Assembly: GCF_003752415.1 (NCBI RefSeq)
Contig: NZ_RKHG01000001.1
Coordinates: 558,001-622,000, forward strand
Length of the DNA stretch: 64,000 nucleotides
Direction: 5' to 3'
Source of the DNA: Luteococcus japonicus
Lineage (GTDB): Bacteria > Actinomycetota > Actinomycetes > Propionibacteriales > Propionibacteriaceae
This document shows positions 8,388-17,758 of this stretch, one piece after another. Numbering within the stretch: the first letter of the stretch is position 1; each line of letters opens with the position of its first letter. Both the position numbers and the translations under genes were made by a program. Below the pieces are notes generated by a model. The model saw only the letters and a program-made list of their open reading frames with translations. It did not search any database and was not told where the DNA came from.

Positions 8388-8846
8388 CTATTCCAAATAG
8401 CCGTCATCAAAGAACTTGCAGCCCACCTGAATAGCCAACCCCCGACACGACTGTTTCGCTCGTTCATAACTGAGAAATCCAGCATGCGAGGCCTTGAACA
8501 CCTTTCCATCCTTTCGCTGAACCCCCACCGTGTGTGCAGTGGGCGCACCAGCGGCTATGCGAAGGCCTCCGGATTCAGAAACCCCAATGCAACAAATCTC
8601 ACCGACCGGCACAGACCATCCAGAGAGCATCCCCGAATACACCACGCAGCCATTTTTGACCTCGACTCTACTGATGAGTACGCGGATTACACAGCCGCCA
8701 TAAATTGCTAAAGTCACCCATGCCAATAATCCAGCGGACTCACCCAGGAACCTGGATGAACCTCTTGCCCAGAGAAAAATTCCCCATTCCATGACAGATA
8801 TAACAAAGAGCGGCTGCACCTTTGCGAATATCCCGCGAATTACCAC
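8388..8846 (-). CDS. Membrane protein with PH-like C-terminus, candidate immunity for the main Rhs tip
   Basis: 152 residues from a GTG at 8846, about 9 nt after the stop of the main rhs gene; the frame remains open far upstream inside rhs but that part is a shadow. Two hydrophobic segments (around QPLFVISVMEWGIFLWA and LLAWVTLAIYGGCVIRVLI) precede a soluble domain (VEVKNGCVVYSG, VPVGEICCIGV, HTVGVQRKDGKVFKA) closing with a helix (YERAKQSCRGLAIQV), consistent with a small bacterial PH domain. Position immediately after the toxin tip makes it the best immunity candidate. Confidence 0.62.
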   Translation of the reverse strand: MVIRGIFAKVQPLFVISVMEWGIFLWARGSSRFLGESAGLLAWVTLAIYGGCVIRVLISRVEVKNGCVVYSGMLSGWSVPVGEICCIGVSESGGLRIAAGAPTAHTVGVQRKDGKVFKASHAGFLSYERAKQSCRGLAIQVGCKFFDDGYLE

Positions 8847-8854
8847 AGAATCCC

Positions 8855-11800
8855 CTAGTAGGCCGTCGGATAGTAGCGCCCAACCACTGACGATGTGGCA
8901 TATGCCGATGCATACCCCAAGTGGCGGCCAGCAACGTGAACAGAAGTTGGCATCCGATGCCTCGACGCTTGATAGCGCGCATTTCTCCGCGGATGAATCA
9001 GACGATTGGCTTTCTTGTAATGACGAGACACTCGAACTCCCCCTCCGTAACGATATGCGCGGCGATACAGTCCAAATGTGGCACCACCACCCACGGCGCC
9101 GGCCGCCGCGCCGTAGATCTGATGCCGAGCAGCCCGGCGATTCCCCGTACGAGCATAGGCCCCGGCGATGATGAGATTGCACCCGAGCCCAACGCCTCCC
9201 CAGGCAAAGCTACATCCCGTCCTGATTGCCCGAGCCCCGAAGCTGTTTCCTGTGAGCCAACGCGAGGCTCGTCCCGATCCTCGCCAAACGGACCTTCCCG
9301 CTGATCGCGCGTAGCGCTTAGCCCTACCCCACCAACTCTTTCCGTCGAGGTCTTGGTTGTTGACCGGATCCGTTGGGTAGCCATAGGCGGTGTCACCGCC
9401 CTGGTACTCCGGATCCAAGGAGGTGAACAAGCCGGTGGCCTGGTTGTACAACCGGGCGCCCATCAACGTGATGCCCAGCGCATCCAGGGTGGCGCGTTCA
9501 TGGGCCCCGAGCCAGCCGTACCCGGCACCCGCCGCGCCACCCACCGTGGCGGTCTTGGCGGCGGTGGACTGCCCGTACTCGGTGTAGTCGGCCCAGGTGT
9601 CGATCCCGTTGGCCGGGTTGGTGCCGTCGAGCTTGACAGTCGCGTTCACGTCCCCGCGCAGCCCGGCCAGGGCCAACTCCGCCGTGGTGGTGCCATTGAG
9701 GGTGGTGAACGTGATACCCATCCCGTCCCCGGTCAACCCGGCAAACCTGGTCGTCACCATCTGCCCACCGCGCACGTCGACGGTCCAGGCGGGGTTGTCC
9801 GACGAATCGGTGTAGTGCCTGGTCATGGTGCCCGCCACCACATCGGGTGTGATGACGGGTCCGACGGTGGTGTTCTGCACCAACCGCCTGCCGGCACCAT
9901 CCAGGGTGAACGTGACCTTGGTGTCCCCCTGAGCCACGGACTGCGCAGCATCGGAGTCGTAATAGGCCAGACTCATAGCCCCGTTGGCGGGCTTGATCGT
10001 GTCCGCCGCCGGGATGCTGGTCTGACGCCCCAGCGGGTCGTAGACGTAGCTGCCTTGCCCGTTCGCGCCCGTGACAGGCTGATCCGCCTCGTTGTAGGCC
10101 CGTGTCACCGTCGCCGCTCCAGTGTCGGCGCAGTCACTCGGGTTGGACGCGACGCTCTGGCTGGTGCGGTTGCCATTCACGTCGAACCCGTACCCACGAC
10201 GCGTACACGACGGCGCCACGGCGCGGGTGTTGAGCGTTTCGTCGACGCGGATCAGGCGGGCTGCCTTGTCATAGCTGTAACGGCGGTCCGAACTGACGGC
10301 CTGCGCCCCTTCGGGGGTGGTGTAGGCCGACCCGCCGTCGGTGGACCACTCCCGCACCGTCCTACCCGCAGCATCACTACGACTGGACCAGCCAAACCAC
10401 TGCTGATCAGCCATCGCCGCGCCGGTGTCGGGATCGGTGCCCTTCCCGGAGTAGGTCAAATCGACCAGCTCACCGGCCGGGTCATAGGAGTGGCGACGGA
10501 TGATGCCGCCGGGCAGCTTCTCCACCGTCGCGGCGCCCTGGGCGTCGTAGGCGGCCGTCGCCGAGTGGGTGATGCCACCGGAACTGACTTCGGTCTTGGT
10601 GACCAGGCCACGCGTCTCGGCCCGACCGTTGGCATCGGTCCCGTCGTAGGTGAACGACTGGCTGCCGTTGTTGTCGGCCACCTTGGTGACCTGGCCGAGT
10701 GCGTCGTAGGTGGTCGTCGCCGTGTCGGCCGGCTGCCCGGCGGGGGTGTTGGTGTAGGTGAGCTGACGACCCCACGTGTCGTAGGTCATGGCCGTCGACC
10801 CAGCCGTCGACGTGGTGCCGGTGACTTGTCCGTTCGCGTCGTAGCTGGTGGTGACGGCCGGGACGGGTGTGGAGCCAGTCAGGCCGGCACTGGTGGTGGT
10901 GACCGTGACGGGCCGCGACTTCGCGTCGTAGGTCGTCGTGGTGGTCACCGTGGTGGCGCCAGCAATGGTTTGGGTCTGGGCGGCTTGGCCGTCCCAGGTG
11001 TAGCTGGTGGTTCGTTCGACCGGCAGGGTGCCGGCGCCGGGCATGGTCTGGCACACCCACCCGGCCCAGGCCGGTTTGCCGCCACAGGCGGGAACCGTCT
11101 GGTCGGCGGCGGTGGTGTAGTAGACGGTCTGGCGGGTCCCGGCATCAGCGGACGTGCCCTTGGCGGAGGGCTGGCGCTGTTCGATCACGCGGCCTTCGTC
11201 GTCGTAGACCGTCTCCCGGGTGATGTCGCCGGCTGTGGCGGCCTCGCTGCCGCCCATCCGGGTGGTGGTGGAGGTGGCCTGGCCCAGCTCCCAGCCGGAC
11301 TTGCCACCCGCCGTGGTGCCGTCGTAGCCGGTGACAGTCGTGTTGAGCAGTTCGTGACGCACCCAGCCGGCGTCGGTCTGTTCCATGGAGGCTGTGGTGA
11401 CCTGCGTGGGCAGTCGGTACGGCTGACCCGACAACGGATTGACACCTGCGTTGGGGGCGCCCTGGTCGTAGACGGTGTCGGTCTGGGTGCGGATCCACAC
11501 CTGCTCCCCAGCGGTGTCGGTGGCGGTGCGGGCCGGGGCGAGGGTGCGGGTCACCAAGGTTCCGGCCGGGGTGACCACTTGGCCGGCGGCGTTGGTGATG
11601 TCGGTGTTGTAGGTGGTCTCGGTGGAGGCCGCCCCCACATCGGTCAACTCACCGGCACGCAACTGCTCGGTCGCCCGCGCATCCCAGGATTGGATGATGT
11701 TGTCGTGGTCGTCGTAGACGTTGGCGCTCCACTGCCACGCCCCGGCGCCGTAGGAGCCCTCGTGGATGGTGTAACCCTCACCATCGGTGAGGAATACGTT

Positions 11801-14800
11801 GGCCCGCTGCCACGCCGCATCATTCTTGGCCGGGATACCGGTGATCTTCTGATCCGGCCCGAAGACCGCGAAGGTCTGGGAGGCGCGGCGGTCCAACGGG
11901 TAGCCGTCGAACTGGGCCAGGTCGAAATTCGACACATCCGCCGGCTGTGCGTACACGAACGCCGCGAGCTGCGCCGTACGATCCGCCGCCTCCACCGTCG
12001 CAGGCAGTGGCCTGGTGACCTTGTCCAGCCGGTTGTTGGCATAGGTGAAGGTGTAGCCGTCCTGCCCGGGCGGAGTGATCCCGGCCAGCCGCAGCGTCTT
12101 GTCCGCGGCACTGCCGGTCCAGGAGTACTTGGTGACCAGGCCGGTGACCACGTCGGTCTGCGAGGACATGGTCTTGTCGGTGTTGTAGGTGTAGCTGGAC
12201 AGCACCCGGTCGGTGCTTTCGGTGTCCACCTGCGCGGAGATCTGCGACACGAGGCCCTGGGGGTTGTAGGCCAGCTTCAACACCCGGCACCCGGCGGTGC
12301 GGGTGCCCGGCACACACGCCGCTGCCCCCGTGGGCACGGGGGCGATGATCGCCGTCACCCTGCCTTGGGCATCGCGCTGGTAGGTCGTCTTGCCCGGCGT
12401 GGCCGGATCAGTCACATCCGTGACCGCAAAAACACTGTCCGCCGTCGCCGACGGTGCCGCCGTCGCGGTGAATCGGGTCGTCACCCCATCCTCGTCCTTG
12501 AGCGTGAGCACCGGAGTGGATCCGGCCACGCTCAGGGTGATGCCACTGCTGGCGGTGTCGTCGTCCGCCGGCTCATACGTGCCCGTCGCGAACGCTGCGC
12601 TGCTGCGGCGTGCCGGCGCCGTGTAGATCAGGGTGTCGCCCTCGTCGCTGACCAGCGCGATGGTTCCGTCCAGGCGGGTGTTGTCGACCACCTCGGAGGC
12701 GGACAGGCCGTCATCGCCGCCATCCAACCCGGCGACCCAGCCCGGCCCGAAGACCTGCTTGGAGGCCGCGACGTCCCCAGCGAACGAATTGTGCGTACGG
12801 GACACCCCGATCGCCGAGGTGGGCGACGGCAGGTCAGCATCCGACTCCGAGACCTGCAACTCACCGGTCCACAACGCCACCTGACCCGGCCCCGCCTCAC
12901 TGGTCGGGAACCCCGACCCGAAGGCGTGCGGCACCCGCACCACCCTGCGCACCGGCGAACACTTCGGCGACCCGCCATAGGTCCAGCACACCCGCAACTC
13001 CAGCCTCGCCGGGATCCGCTCGGGCACCACCACACCCTGCGCATCGGCCTGACCGACCAGGCTGGTGGTGTCCATCAACCCACTGGCGGTCACGTTCTGA
13101 GTACCAGAGGTGAAGGTGAACTGGTTGCTGGCCGGCACCGGCAAGAAGCCCGTCGAACCGGCCACCCGCCACTGCACCTGCCCCGCCGTACCACCCGGAC
13201 CACCCTGCCCGGTGACCTGCACCACATCCGTGGTGGTCTGCCCCGACACCGGCGCCGACATCGACGGCGTGCCATAGCCGAAGCCGTAGGTCACCTTCGC
13301 CGACTGCCTGCCCACCGGCGACTGCGCCGTCACCGTCACCGTGTGCCACCCGGCCGTGCCACCCACCTTGGGGATCTGGAAAGTCGTGGGCGCCGTGGTC
13401 GTCGGCTGCGTCACCGCAGCAATCTTCTCGGCACCACCATCCACCGTGTACCGCACATGCGTCGCCGCCGAATTCGACGTCGCCGCAGCCGCCGTCAACG
13501 ACACGGTGCACGTCTCCGCCGACTTCACCGCATCCGTCCATGAATTCTTCACCGTCGGACACGACACGCTCGGCGTCGGCGGCGCCGACAACGACACCCA
13601 GTACTCCTTCGCCGATGACCAACCACCGGTCAGCATCGAGTCATTGCCCCGCGCCCGCAACCAGGCATGGTCATTGTCCGCAAGCTTGGTGCCCGGCACA
13701 CACGAAGCCGTCGTGCCCGCCGCCTGGTACCCCGTCCCACACAACACCGACCCATACCCCGAGGTCGCCGACGGCAACCGATGGAACTCCACCTTCACCG
13801 TGTTCCCATCAACATCCGACGGAACCTGCGTCGACAAGGCCGGATCCCCGTAGGAGATGTAGGTCTTGCCATTGACCACCGCCGACTTCGAGATCGTCGG
13901 CACATTCGCCGTCCCGGGAGCCCGGTCATAGTTCAAACTCATCACCGGCCGATACGCCGAATCATTCGAGTAGAACCGCTTCCACCCATACGGATCGGTC
14001 TCATCATCAGCCCGCAGCATCATCCCCACACTGGCGGCCGTCGACGTCGACCACGCCTTCGCCTGCGCCGTCATGTCAATGTGCACACGCCCCACCGGAC
14101 ACGCCGACGAATACCCCTTCGTCTCGGTCGACGTCACCCGCTTGGCACCAATGCTCGGCTGCGCCGTCCACAGCGTCGCCGTCGACGCCACCCCCGAGTC
14201 ATACGTCGACCACGCCCGCGGTGTACAGGACCAGGAGTGCATCGCAGCCAGGCTCAACGACGCCGAGGTCACCTGCTTGCCCTTGAACGCCGCGGCATCA
14301 AAATTCAGGAACGACCGGGCCACCTGCCCCGAGCCGTTGTTGCCCAACTTCAACTCCCCCGACGTCGACTGATCCGTGCCATAACCCTGCTGCACAAACG
14401 TGTCGAAAATCGGATACGGCGTCGACTGCGCATAGGTCGGATCCACCGTCACCGGGAACGTGCGCTGCGGCGAGTTCAACCACGCCACATCCGCCACCAC
14501 ACCCAACGACGCCCGCGACACCTTCCCCACACGCTTCACCGCACCCAACCGGAATCCCGCCGCCTTCGACGCGCCCCGATCCGCGTGCTTGCCCGCACCG
14601 GCATCCCACATCTGCGGAGCCGCCAACCGACCCCGCGGCTTCTTCGAGCCGGCATCCACCAACTCCACCGAGCCGTCCTTGCCGGCCGTCGGAACCGTGT
14701 CCCCGGCACCCGTCAACGTGGTCGGGAACACCACCTGGCCAGCACGACCCCAGCGCCGAACCGCCTCCGACATGCCCTTGCGGGACTTGACCACCCACAC

Positions 14801-15430
14801 CAACTCAAAACCCACCGGGCGGACCTCCACCCGCACATCCACCCCCGGCACCACATCCCGATAGGTCGCCACAGACCCATCCACCACCGGCGCACCCAGC
14901 GAAACCCCATCCAACGACACAGCCGCACCATCACCCGCAGCATCGGTCATCGACACCACCTGCTCGCCACCCACCGACACGCGGCCCGGCATCGCCGCAG
15001 GCACCGCCCCAGCCGGTGTGGCCTTCAACGTCGTGTCAATCACACGCCACCCATCCGTGGCCGTCGCCGACGCGTCCTTGAACCGCACCGGAGCCGCCGC
15101 AACCTCCTCCTGCACATGACCATCCGCATGCACCCATACACGCCGGGTTTCAGACCGCTCGGCCAGCACCTCCACCCGACGCTGTGAAGCCCTCGCCGTC
15201 ACCGACGCCGACACCCAATCCGGACGAGTCAACTCCCCATCCAACGGCACCAGACCATCCGGACCAGGCTCCTGCCCCGCCACCACCTCCACAGGCGCCG
15301 GTGCAGGCGTCGCCTCATCAGCCCACGCCACATCCCCCGGAGCCAACGACGCCACCAACGCCAACGACGTCGCCCCCACCAACCAACCCCGACCCACCCG
15401 AACCAACCGGCGCAAACTCCAACCAGACAT
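8855..15430 (-). CDS. Secreted Rhs/YD-repeat polymorphic toxin (WapA-like), full length
   Basis: 2191 residues from the ATG at 15430; upstream in-frame starts would put the signal peptide more than 60 residues inside. Order: Sec signal peptide (basic start SLRRLVRVGRG, hydrophobic core, cleavage near VAWA/DE), an N-terminal region, a DNRLRE-type domain at about 335-500 (FDTFVQQGYG, VARSFLNFD, MTAQAKAW), Ig-like stretches, then a long YD-repeat shell (recurring YD..G and TYDA..RPVTVTT patterns) closing with the RHS core (SLDPEYQGGDTAYGYP). From about residue 2030 the C-terminal tip starts (DGKSWWGRAKRY), 160 residues rich in Arg, Tyr and Ala with a hydrophobic segment (GVGLGCNLIIAGAYA). Such proteins deliver the tip into neighbouring cells. 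The next gene is the likely immunity gene. Toxin activity not recognised. Confidence 0.9.
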   Translation of the reverse strand: MSGWSLRRLVRVGRGWLVGATSLALVASLAPGDVAWADEATPAPAPVEVVAGQEPGPDGLVPLDGELTRPDWVSASVTARASQRRVEVLAERSETRRVWVHADGHVQEEVAAAPVRFKDASATATDGWRVIDTTLKATPAGAVPAAMPGRVSVGGEQVVSMTDAAGDGAAVSLDGVSLGAPVVDGSVATYRDVVPGVDVRVEVRPVGFELVWVVKSRKGMSEAVRRWGRAGQVVFPTTLTGAGDTVPTAGKDGSVELVDAGSKKPRGRLAAPQMWDAGAGKHADRGASKAAGFRLGAVKRVGKVSRASLGVVADVAWLNSPQRTFPVTVDPTYAQSTPYPIFDTFVQQGYGTDQSTSGELKLGNNGSGQVARSFLNFDAAAFKGKQVTSASLSLAAMHSWSCTPRAWSTYDSGVASTATLWTAQPSIGAKRVTSTETKGYSSACPVGRVHIDMTAQAKAWSTSTAASVGMMLRADDETDPYGWKRFYSNDSAYRPVMSLNYDRAPGTANVPTISKSAVVNGKTYISYGDPALSTQVPSDVDGNTVKVEFHRLPSATSGYGSVLCGTGYQAAGTTASCVPGTKLADNDHAWLRARGNDSMLTGGWSSAKEYWVSLSAPPTPSVSCPTVKNSWTDAVKSAETCTVSLTAAAATSNSAATHVRYTVDGGAEKIAAVTQPTTTAPTTFQIPKVGGTAGWHTVTVTAQSPVGRQSAKVTYGFGYGTPSMSAPVSGQTTTDVVQVTGQGGPGGTAGQVQWRVAGSTGFLPVPASNQFTFTSGTQNVTASGLMDTTSLVGQADAQGVVVPERIPARLELRVCWTYGGSPKCSPVRRVVRVPHAFGSGFPTSEAGPGQVALWTGELQVSESDADLPSPTSAIGVSRTHNSFAGDVAASKQVFGPGWVAGLDGGDDGLSASEVVDNTRLDGTIALVSDEGDTLIYTAPARRSSAAFATGTYEPADDDTASSGITLSVAGSTPVLTLKDEDGVTTRFTATAAPSATADSVFAVTDVTDPATPGKTTYQRDAQGRVTAIIAPVPTGAAACVPGTRTAGCRVLKLAYNPQGLVSQISAQVDTESTDRVLSSYTYNTDKTMSSQTDVVTGLVTKYSWTGSAADKTLRLAGITPPGQDGYTFTYANNRLDKVTRPLPATVEAADRTAQLAAFVYAQPADVSNFDLAQFDGYPLDRRASQTFAVFGPDQKITGIPAKNDAAWQRANVFLTDGEGYTIHEGSYGAGAWQWSANVYDDHDNIIQSWDARATEQLRAGELTDVGAASTETTYNTDITNAAGQVVTPAGTLVTRTLAPARTATDTAGEQVWIRTQTDTVYDQGAPNAGVNPLSGQPYRLPTQVTTASMEQTDAGWVRHELLNTTVTGYDGTTAGGKSGWELGQATSTTTRMGGSEAATAGDITRETVYDDEGRVIEQRQPSAKGTSADAGTRQTVYYTTAADQTVPACGGKPAWAGWVCQTMPGAGTLPVERTTSYTWDGQAAQTQTIAGATTVTTTTTYDAKSRPVTVTTTSAGLTGSTPVPAVTTSYDANGQVTGTTSTAGSTAMTYDTWGRQLTYTNTPAGQPADTATTTYDALGQVTKVADNNGSQSFTYDGTDANGRAETRGLVTKTEVSSGGITHSATAAYDAQGAATVEKLPGGIIRRHSYDPAGELVDLTYSGKGTDPDTGAAMADQQWFGWSSRSDAAGRTVREWSTDGGSAYTTPEGAQAVSSDRRYSYDKAARLIRVDETLNTRAVAPSCTRRGYGFDVNGNRTSQSVASNPSDCADTGAATVTRAYNEADQPVTGANGQGSYVYDPLGRQTSIPAADTIKPANGAMSLAYYDSDAAQSVAQGDTKVTFTLDGAGRRLVQNTTVGPVITPDVVAGTMTRHYTDSSDNPAWTVDVRGGQMVTTRFAGLTGDGMGITFTTLNGTTTAELALAGLRGDVNATVKLDGTNPANGIDTWADYTEYGQSTAAKTATVGGAAGAGYGWLGAHERATLDALGITLMGARLYNQATGLFTSLDPEYQGGDTAYGYPTDPVNNQDLDGKSWWGRAKRYARSAGRSVWRGSGRASRWLTGNSFGARAIRTGCSFAWGGVGLGCNLIIAGAYARTGNRRAARHQIYGAAAGAVGGGATFGLYRRAYRYGGGVRVSRHYKKANRLIHPRRNARYQASRHRMPTSVHVAGRHLGYASAYATSSVVGRYYPTAY

Positions 15431-16119
15431 GAGAGACCCGTCTACGACGCGACGTAACAGTAGAACTATGACAGATGGCCGCCTGAGTGGGGCACGAACT
15501 ACCAGACCCAAGAGGAGATGTTGTTCACACGCCGAGTGAGCGCACCAGTTCCCTGAAGTGGGCGGCGGCATCCTCAACCCAATCTGGCACTGGTGGACGC
15601 AGCAGTTGAGCAAAGGTTCGCCCGCCCGGCTACGCGCTGCCAGTGGCTCAGAGCCGGCATCTTCGAGGCGTCTGCGGACCATTGAGCGCCCATCGTGCAC
15701 TCACTGGGGCTCGCGGAGGTGCGCTTGGCTCACCAGGGGGCCGATCTGTCGGCGCTCCACCATCCGCGCCCGTGGGCTCGGACGGGGAGCGGCGCAGTCA
15801 CCCCAGCCGCCACCCGCGATGCTGGCAGTGAGCAGAGTGAGGGGCGGGTGGGGCGTGGGTTCGGGCATGCATCATTCAACAGAGCCGAGTGGCACCCGGC
15901 GCACCGCTCTCCCGACTAGTGAGCTCACTCTTCTTCCAGCGAGTGACCTACCCTGGCGACCTCACATTTCACAGCTGGACCGCAGTCCGGCGCTCTCTCG
16001 GCGTCAGAACGGTCGTCATGGACTGACGCAATTCCCACCGAACTGAAAGCCCTGCAGTTGACTAGGGAGCGGTCGAGCTCTCGAAGAGCACCGGAGCCCA
16101 GCGGCGGCTACACAGAGCC
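15431..16119. other. Non-coding stretch upstream of the main rhs gene
   Basis: No convincing gene: frames here have low-complexity, Arg/Ser-rich translations without family features. It must hold the rhs promoter, but I see no clear -35/-10 pair. The stretch just before the rhs ATG on the minus strand is moderately AT-rich (CATAGTTCTACTGTTACG), the best promoter candidate. Confidence 0.4.
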
Positions 16120-16172
16120 CCCGTTACCTTGCTGGTGACCCCATAACGCGGGGTCACCAGCAAGGTAACGGG
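16120..16172. terminator. Perfect 23-bp inverted repeat with 7-nt loop
   Basis: CCCGTTACCTTGCTGGTGACCCC at 16120-16142 and its exact reverse complement at 16150-16172, loop ATAACGC. It sits about 50 bp past the end of the last gene of the minus-strand transfer operon, so it can act as a strong terminator between that operon and rhs. There is no U-tract on either strand. A protein-binding or recombination site is possible. Confidence 0.6.
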
Positions 16173-16223
16173 TTGAATCGATGACCGAGAGGCCCTACCG
16201 GTGCCAGTCCCCAAGGGCAGAGC

Positions 16224-17117
16224 CTACGGCGACGCTGGAAGCGCGGGTCGCACCGCCTTACCGGTCGGTGCAGGCTGCCGGGGCACTCGTCCGACGGCGC
16301 CTGTCGTCGCTGCTTCAGCCCCGAAGTGCACCATCACATCGTGCAGGTAGCCTTGGCCGCGGGACAGGAGCCGACGTGCCGTGGATTCCGACACATCCAA
16401 GCCGTCAGCGATCGTCTTGAGGGGCTTCGGGGGTCGTCCGATGCCGTAGAAGTCCCTCAGGACGGAGCGCTCGGTCGGCGGCAGGGCTCGGAGGTAGGGG
16501 CGAAGGTCAATGCTGTCGACAGGGTCGGCCTCGTGGTGCGCTCGGAGGGCAACGTGTGATTCGAGGCCGTCGAGCGATGCGCTGGCTCGTCGGGTCAGCA
16601 GCATCTCCACTCGCTCGATCGGCGCCCCAGTCTCGGCCGCGACACGCGCCGCGCCATCGGCGCCGGGACCGGCTGGCTGCGTCGCGGCGAGCGCGCGGTA
16701 GCGGTACTGGTCGCGCGCTGCATTGGTGGTGAGGCCTTGGCGCGCGCCTGCCTCTGCGGCGATGGCGGTCACCAGTGCTTGGCGGATGCTGCCATAGGCG
16801 AACGACGACCACACTCCCCTGCTCGGGTCGAACCTGTGCACCGCATTCATCAGGCCGAGGACTCCTTCTTGGAAGAGGTCCCGGTCGGAGGGTGCGATGT
16901 GGGTCTGGCGCATCGTGTAGCCCACCAGCCCCAGACTCGAGGCCACCACCTGCTGGCACGCCGCCTGCCCGGCATCGACCAACCGCTGCAGCTCCTCGCG
17001 CGTCGCACCCCGCGTGGCCCGAAGTGCATCCGCGTCCCCGTCGAGGGCGCTGCGTGCCAGGACACCCGCATCGCGGGCGTCCCAGCAGGCCAGCAGCTGC
17101 TGGTCGTCCAGCCTCAC
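16224..17117 (-). CDS. Sigma-70-family RNA polymerase sigma factor of the mobile element
   Basis: 297 residues from a GTG overlapping the previous stop (GTGA). Sigma region 2 is visible at about 75-115 (RDLFQEGVLGLMNAVHRFDP, then SSFAYGSIRQAL) and region 4 at about 205-260 (LPPTERSVLRDFYGIG, then LKTIADGLDVSESTARRLLS). The linker holds an insert rather than a clear region 3. Pro/Ala-rich C-terminal tail. Last gene of the coupled block coupling protein - unknown - sigma, so it probably directs transcription of transfer or cargo genes of this element. Confidence 0.8.
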   Translation of the reverse strand: MRLDDQQLLACWDARDAGVLARSALDGDADALRATRGATREELQRLVDAGQAACQQVVASSLGLVGYTMRQTHIAPSDRDLFQEGVLGLMNAVHRFDPSRGVWSSFAYGSIRQALVTAIAAEAGARQGLTTNAARDQYRYRALAATQPAGPGADGAARVAAETGAPIERVEMLLTRRASASLDGLESHVALRAHHEADPVDSIDLRPYLRALPPTERSVLRDFYGIGRPPKPLKTIADGLDVSESTARRLLSRGQGYLHDVMVHFGAEAATTGAVGRVPRQPAPTGKAVRPALPASP

Positions 17118-17758
17118 GTGAGGACCTCACCGCTGCCGGTGTCGACGAGGTGCCCGTCGACGAGCGCAAAGCGGCTGGTCGCAAGGTCGTCGTCGTCTGG
17201 TTCGAGGTGTTCCACGTCGCGGTCGTACAACCCGGCCCGAACCGTGGCGTCCTGCCGGGCAGCGCCGATCCGGGCGGTCCCGGCGCAGGAACGATGCCCC
17301 GCGTCGCAACTGGTGCGTAGGGTCTCCTTCATGCGGTTCTGGAAGGCCGGCAGCGTGTAGCGGTGCCACTCGGCCAACAGGTCCGACGTGGCCGCGAGCC
17401 CGGCCCTGCGTCGCTGGTCGAACACGGTGCCGAGCTCGTGGACCAGGTGCGGATGCCGCGGCCAACACGACGGGACGATGTCGCCCAGCTGCCACGCGTA
17501 CTCGGTGTTGAGCCAGTCGACACACCGGTCGAGCCACTCCCACACCTCAACCCGCAGGTCACGATCAGTGATCCCGGCCACATCCCACGGTCTGGCGATG
17601 AACTCCACCGGCCCCAGATGCTTCACCGTGGACGGATCCTTCGCCTGCTCCAGACGCGCCAGGTCCGCATAGGCACGGTGCATCCGACCTCCCACCGACG
17701 GGAACGGCCTCACCAATTCCGACATCGACAACCTCCTCCACTTCGGGAATCTGCTCAT
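17114..17758 (-). CDS. Hypothetical protein of the transfer operon (DUF4913-like layout)
   Basis: 214 residues. Starts at an ATG that overlaps the coupling-protein stop (ATGA) and ends overlapping the sigma-factor start. The central part is Trp/His-rich: VEVWEWLDRCVDWLNTEYAW, SCWPRHPHLVHELG and LLAEWHRYTLPAFQ. That W...WL...W.H.H.V.EL...WH pattern resembles the DUF4913 proteins found in actinobacterial conjugative elements, but I hold this loosely. No signal peptide or membrane segment. Function unknown. Confidence 0.65.
   Translation of the reverse strand: MSRFPKWRRLSMSELVRPFPSVGGRMHRAYADLARLEQAKDPSTVKHLGPVEFIARPWDVAGITDRDLRVEVWEWLDRCVDWLNTEYAWQLGDIVPSCWPRHPHLVHELGTVFDQRRRAGLAATSDLLAEWHRYTLPAFQNRMKETLRTSCDAGHRSCAGTARIGAARQDATVRAGLYDRDVEHLEPDDDDLATSRFALVDGHLVDTGSGEVLT

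Noticed and set aside
9353-13543. A 1396-codon open frame on the plus strand opposite the rhs gene
   Set aside because: It is the complement of the YD-repeat coding sequence; composition is Gly/Arg/His-rich without domains. High GC third positions keep the opposite strand open.
15558-16046. A possible 162-codon gene upstream of rhs
   Set aside because: Ser/Arg/Pro-rich composition, no ribosome-binding site, no family pattern.
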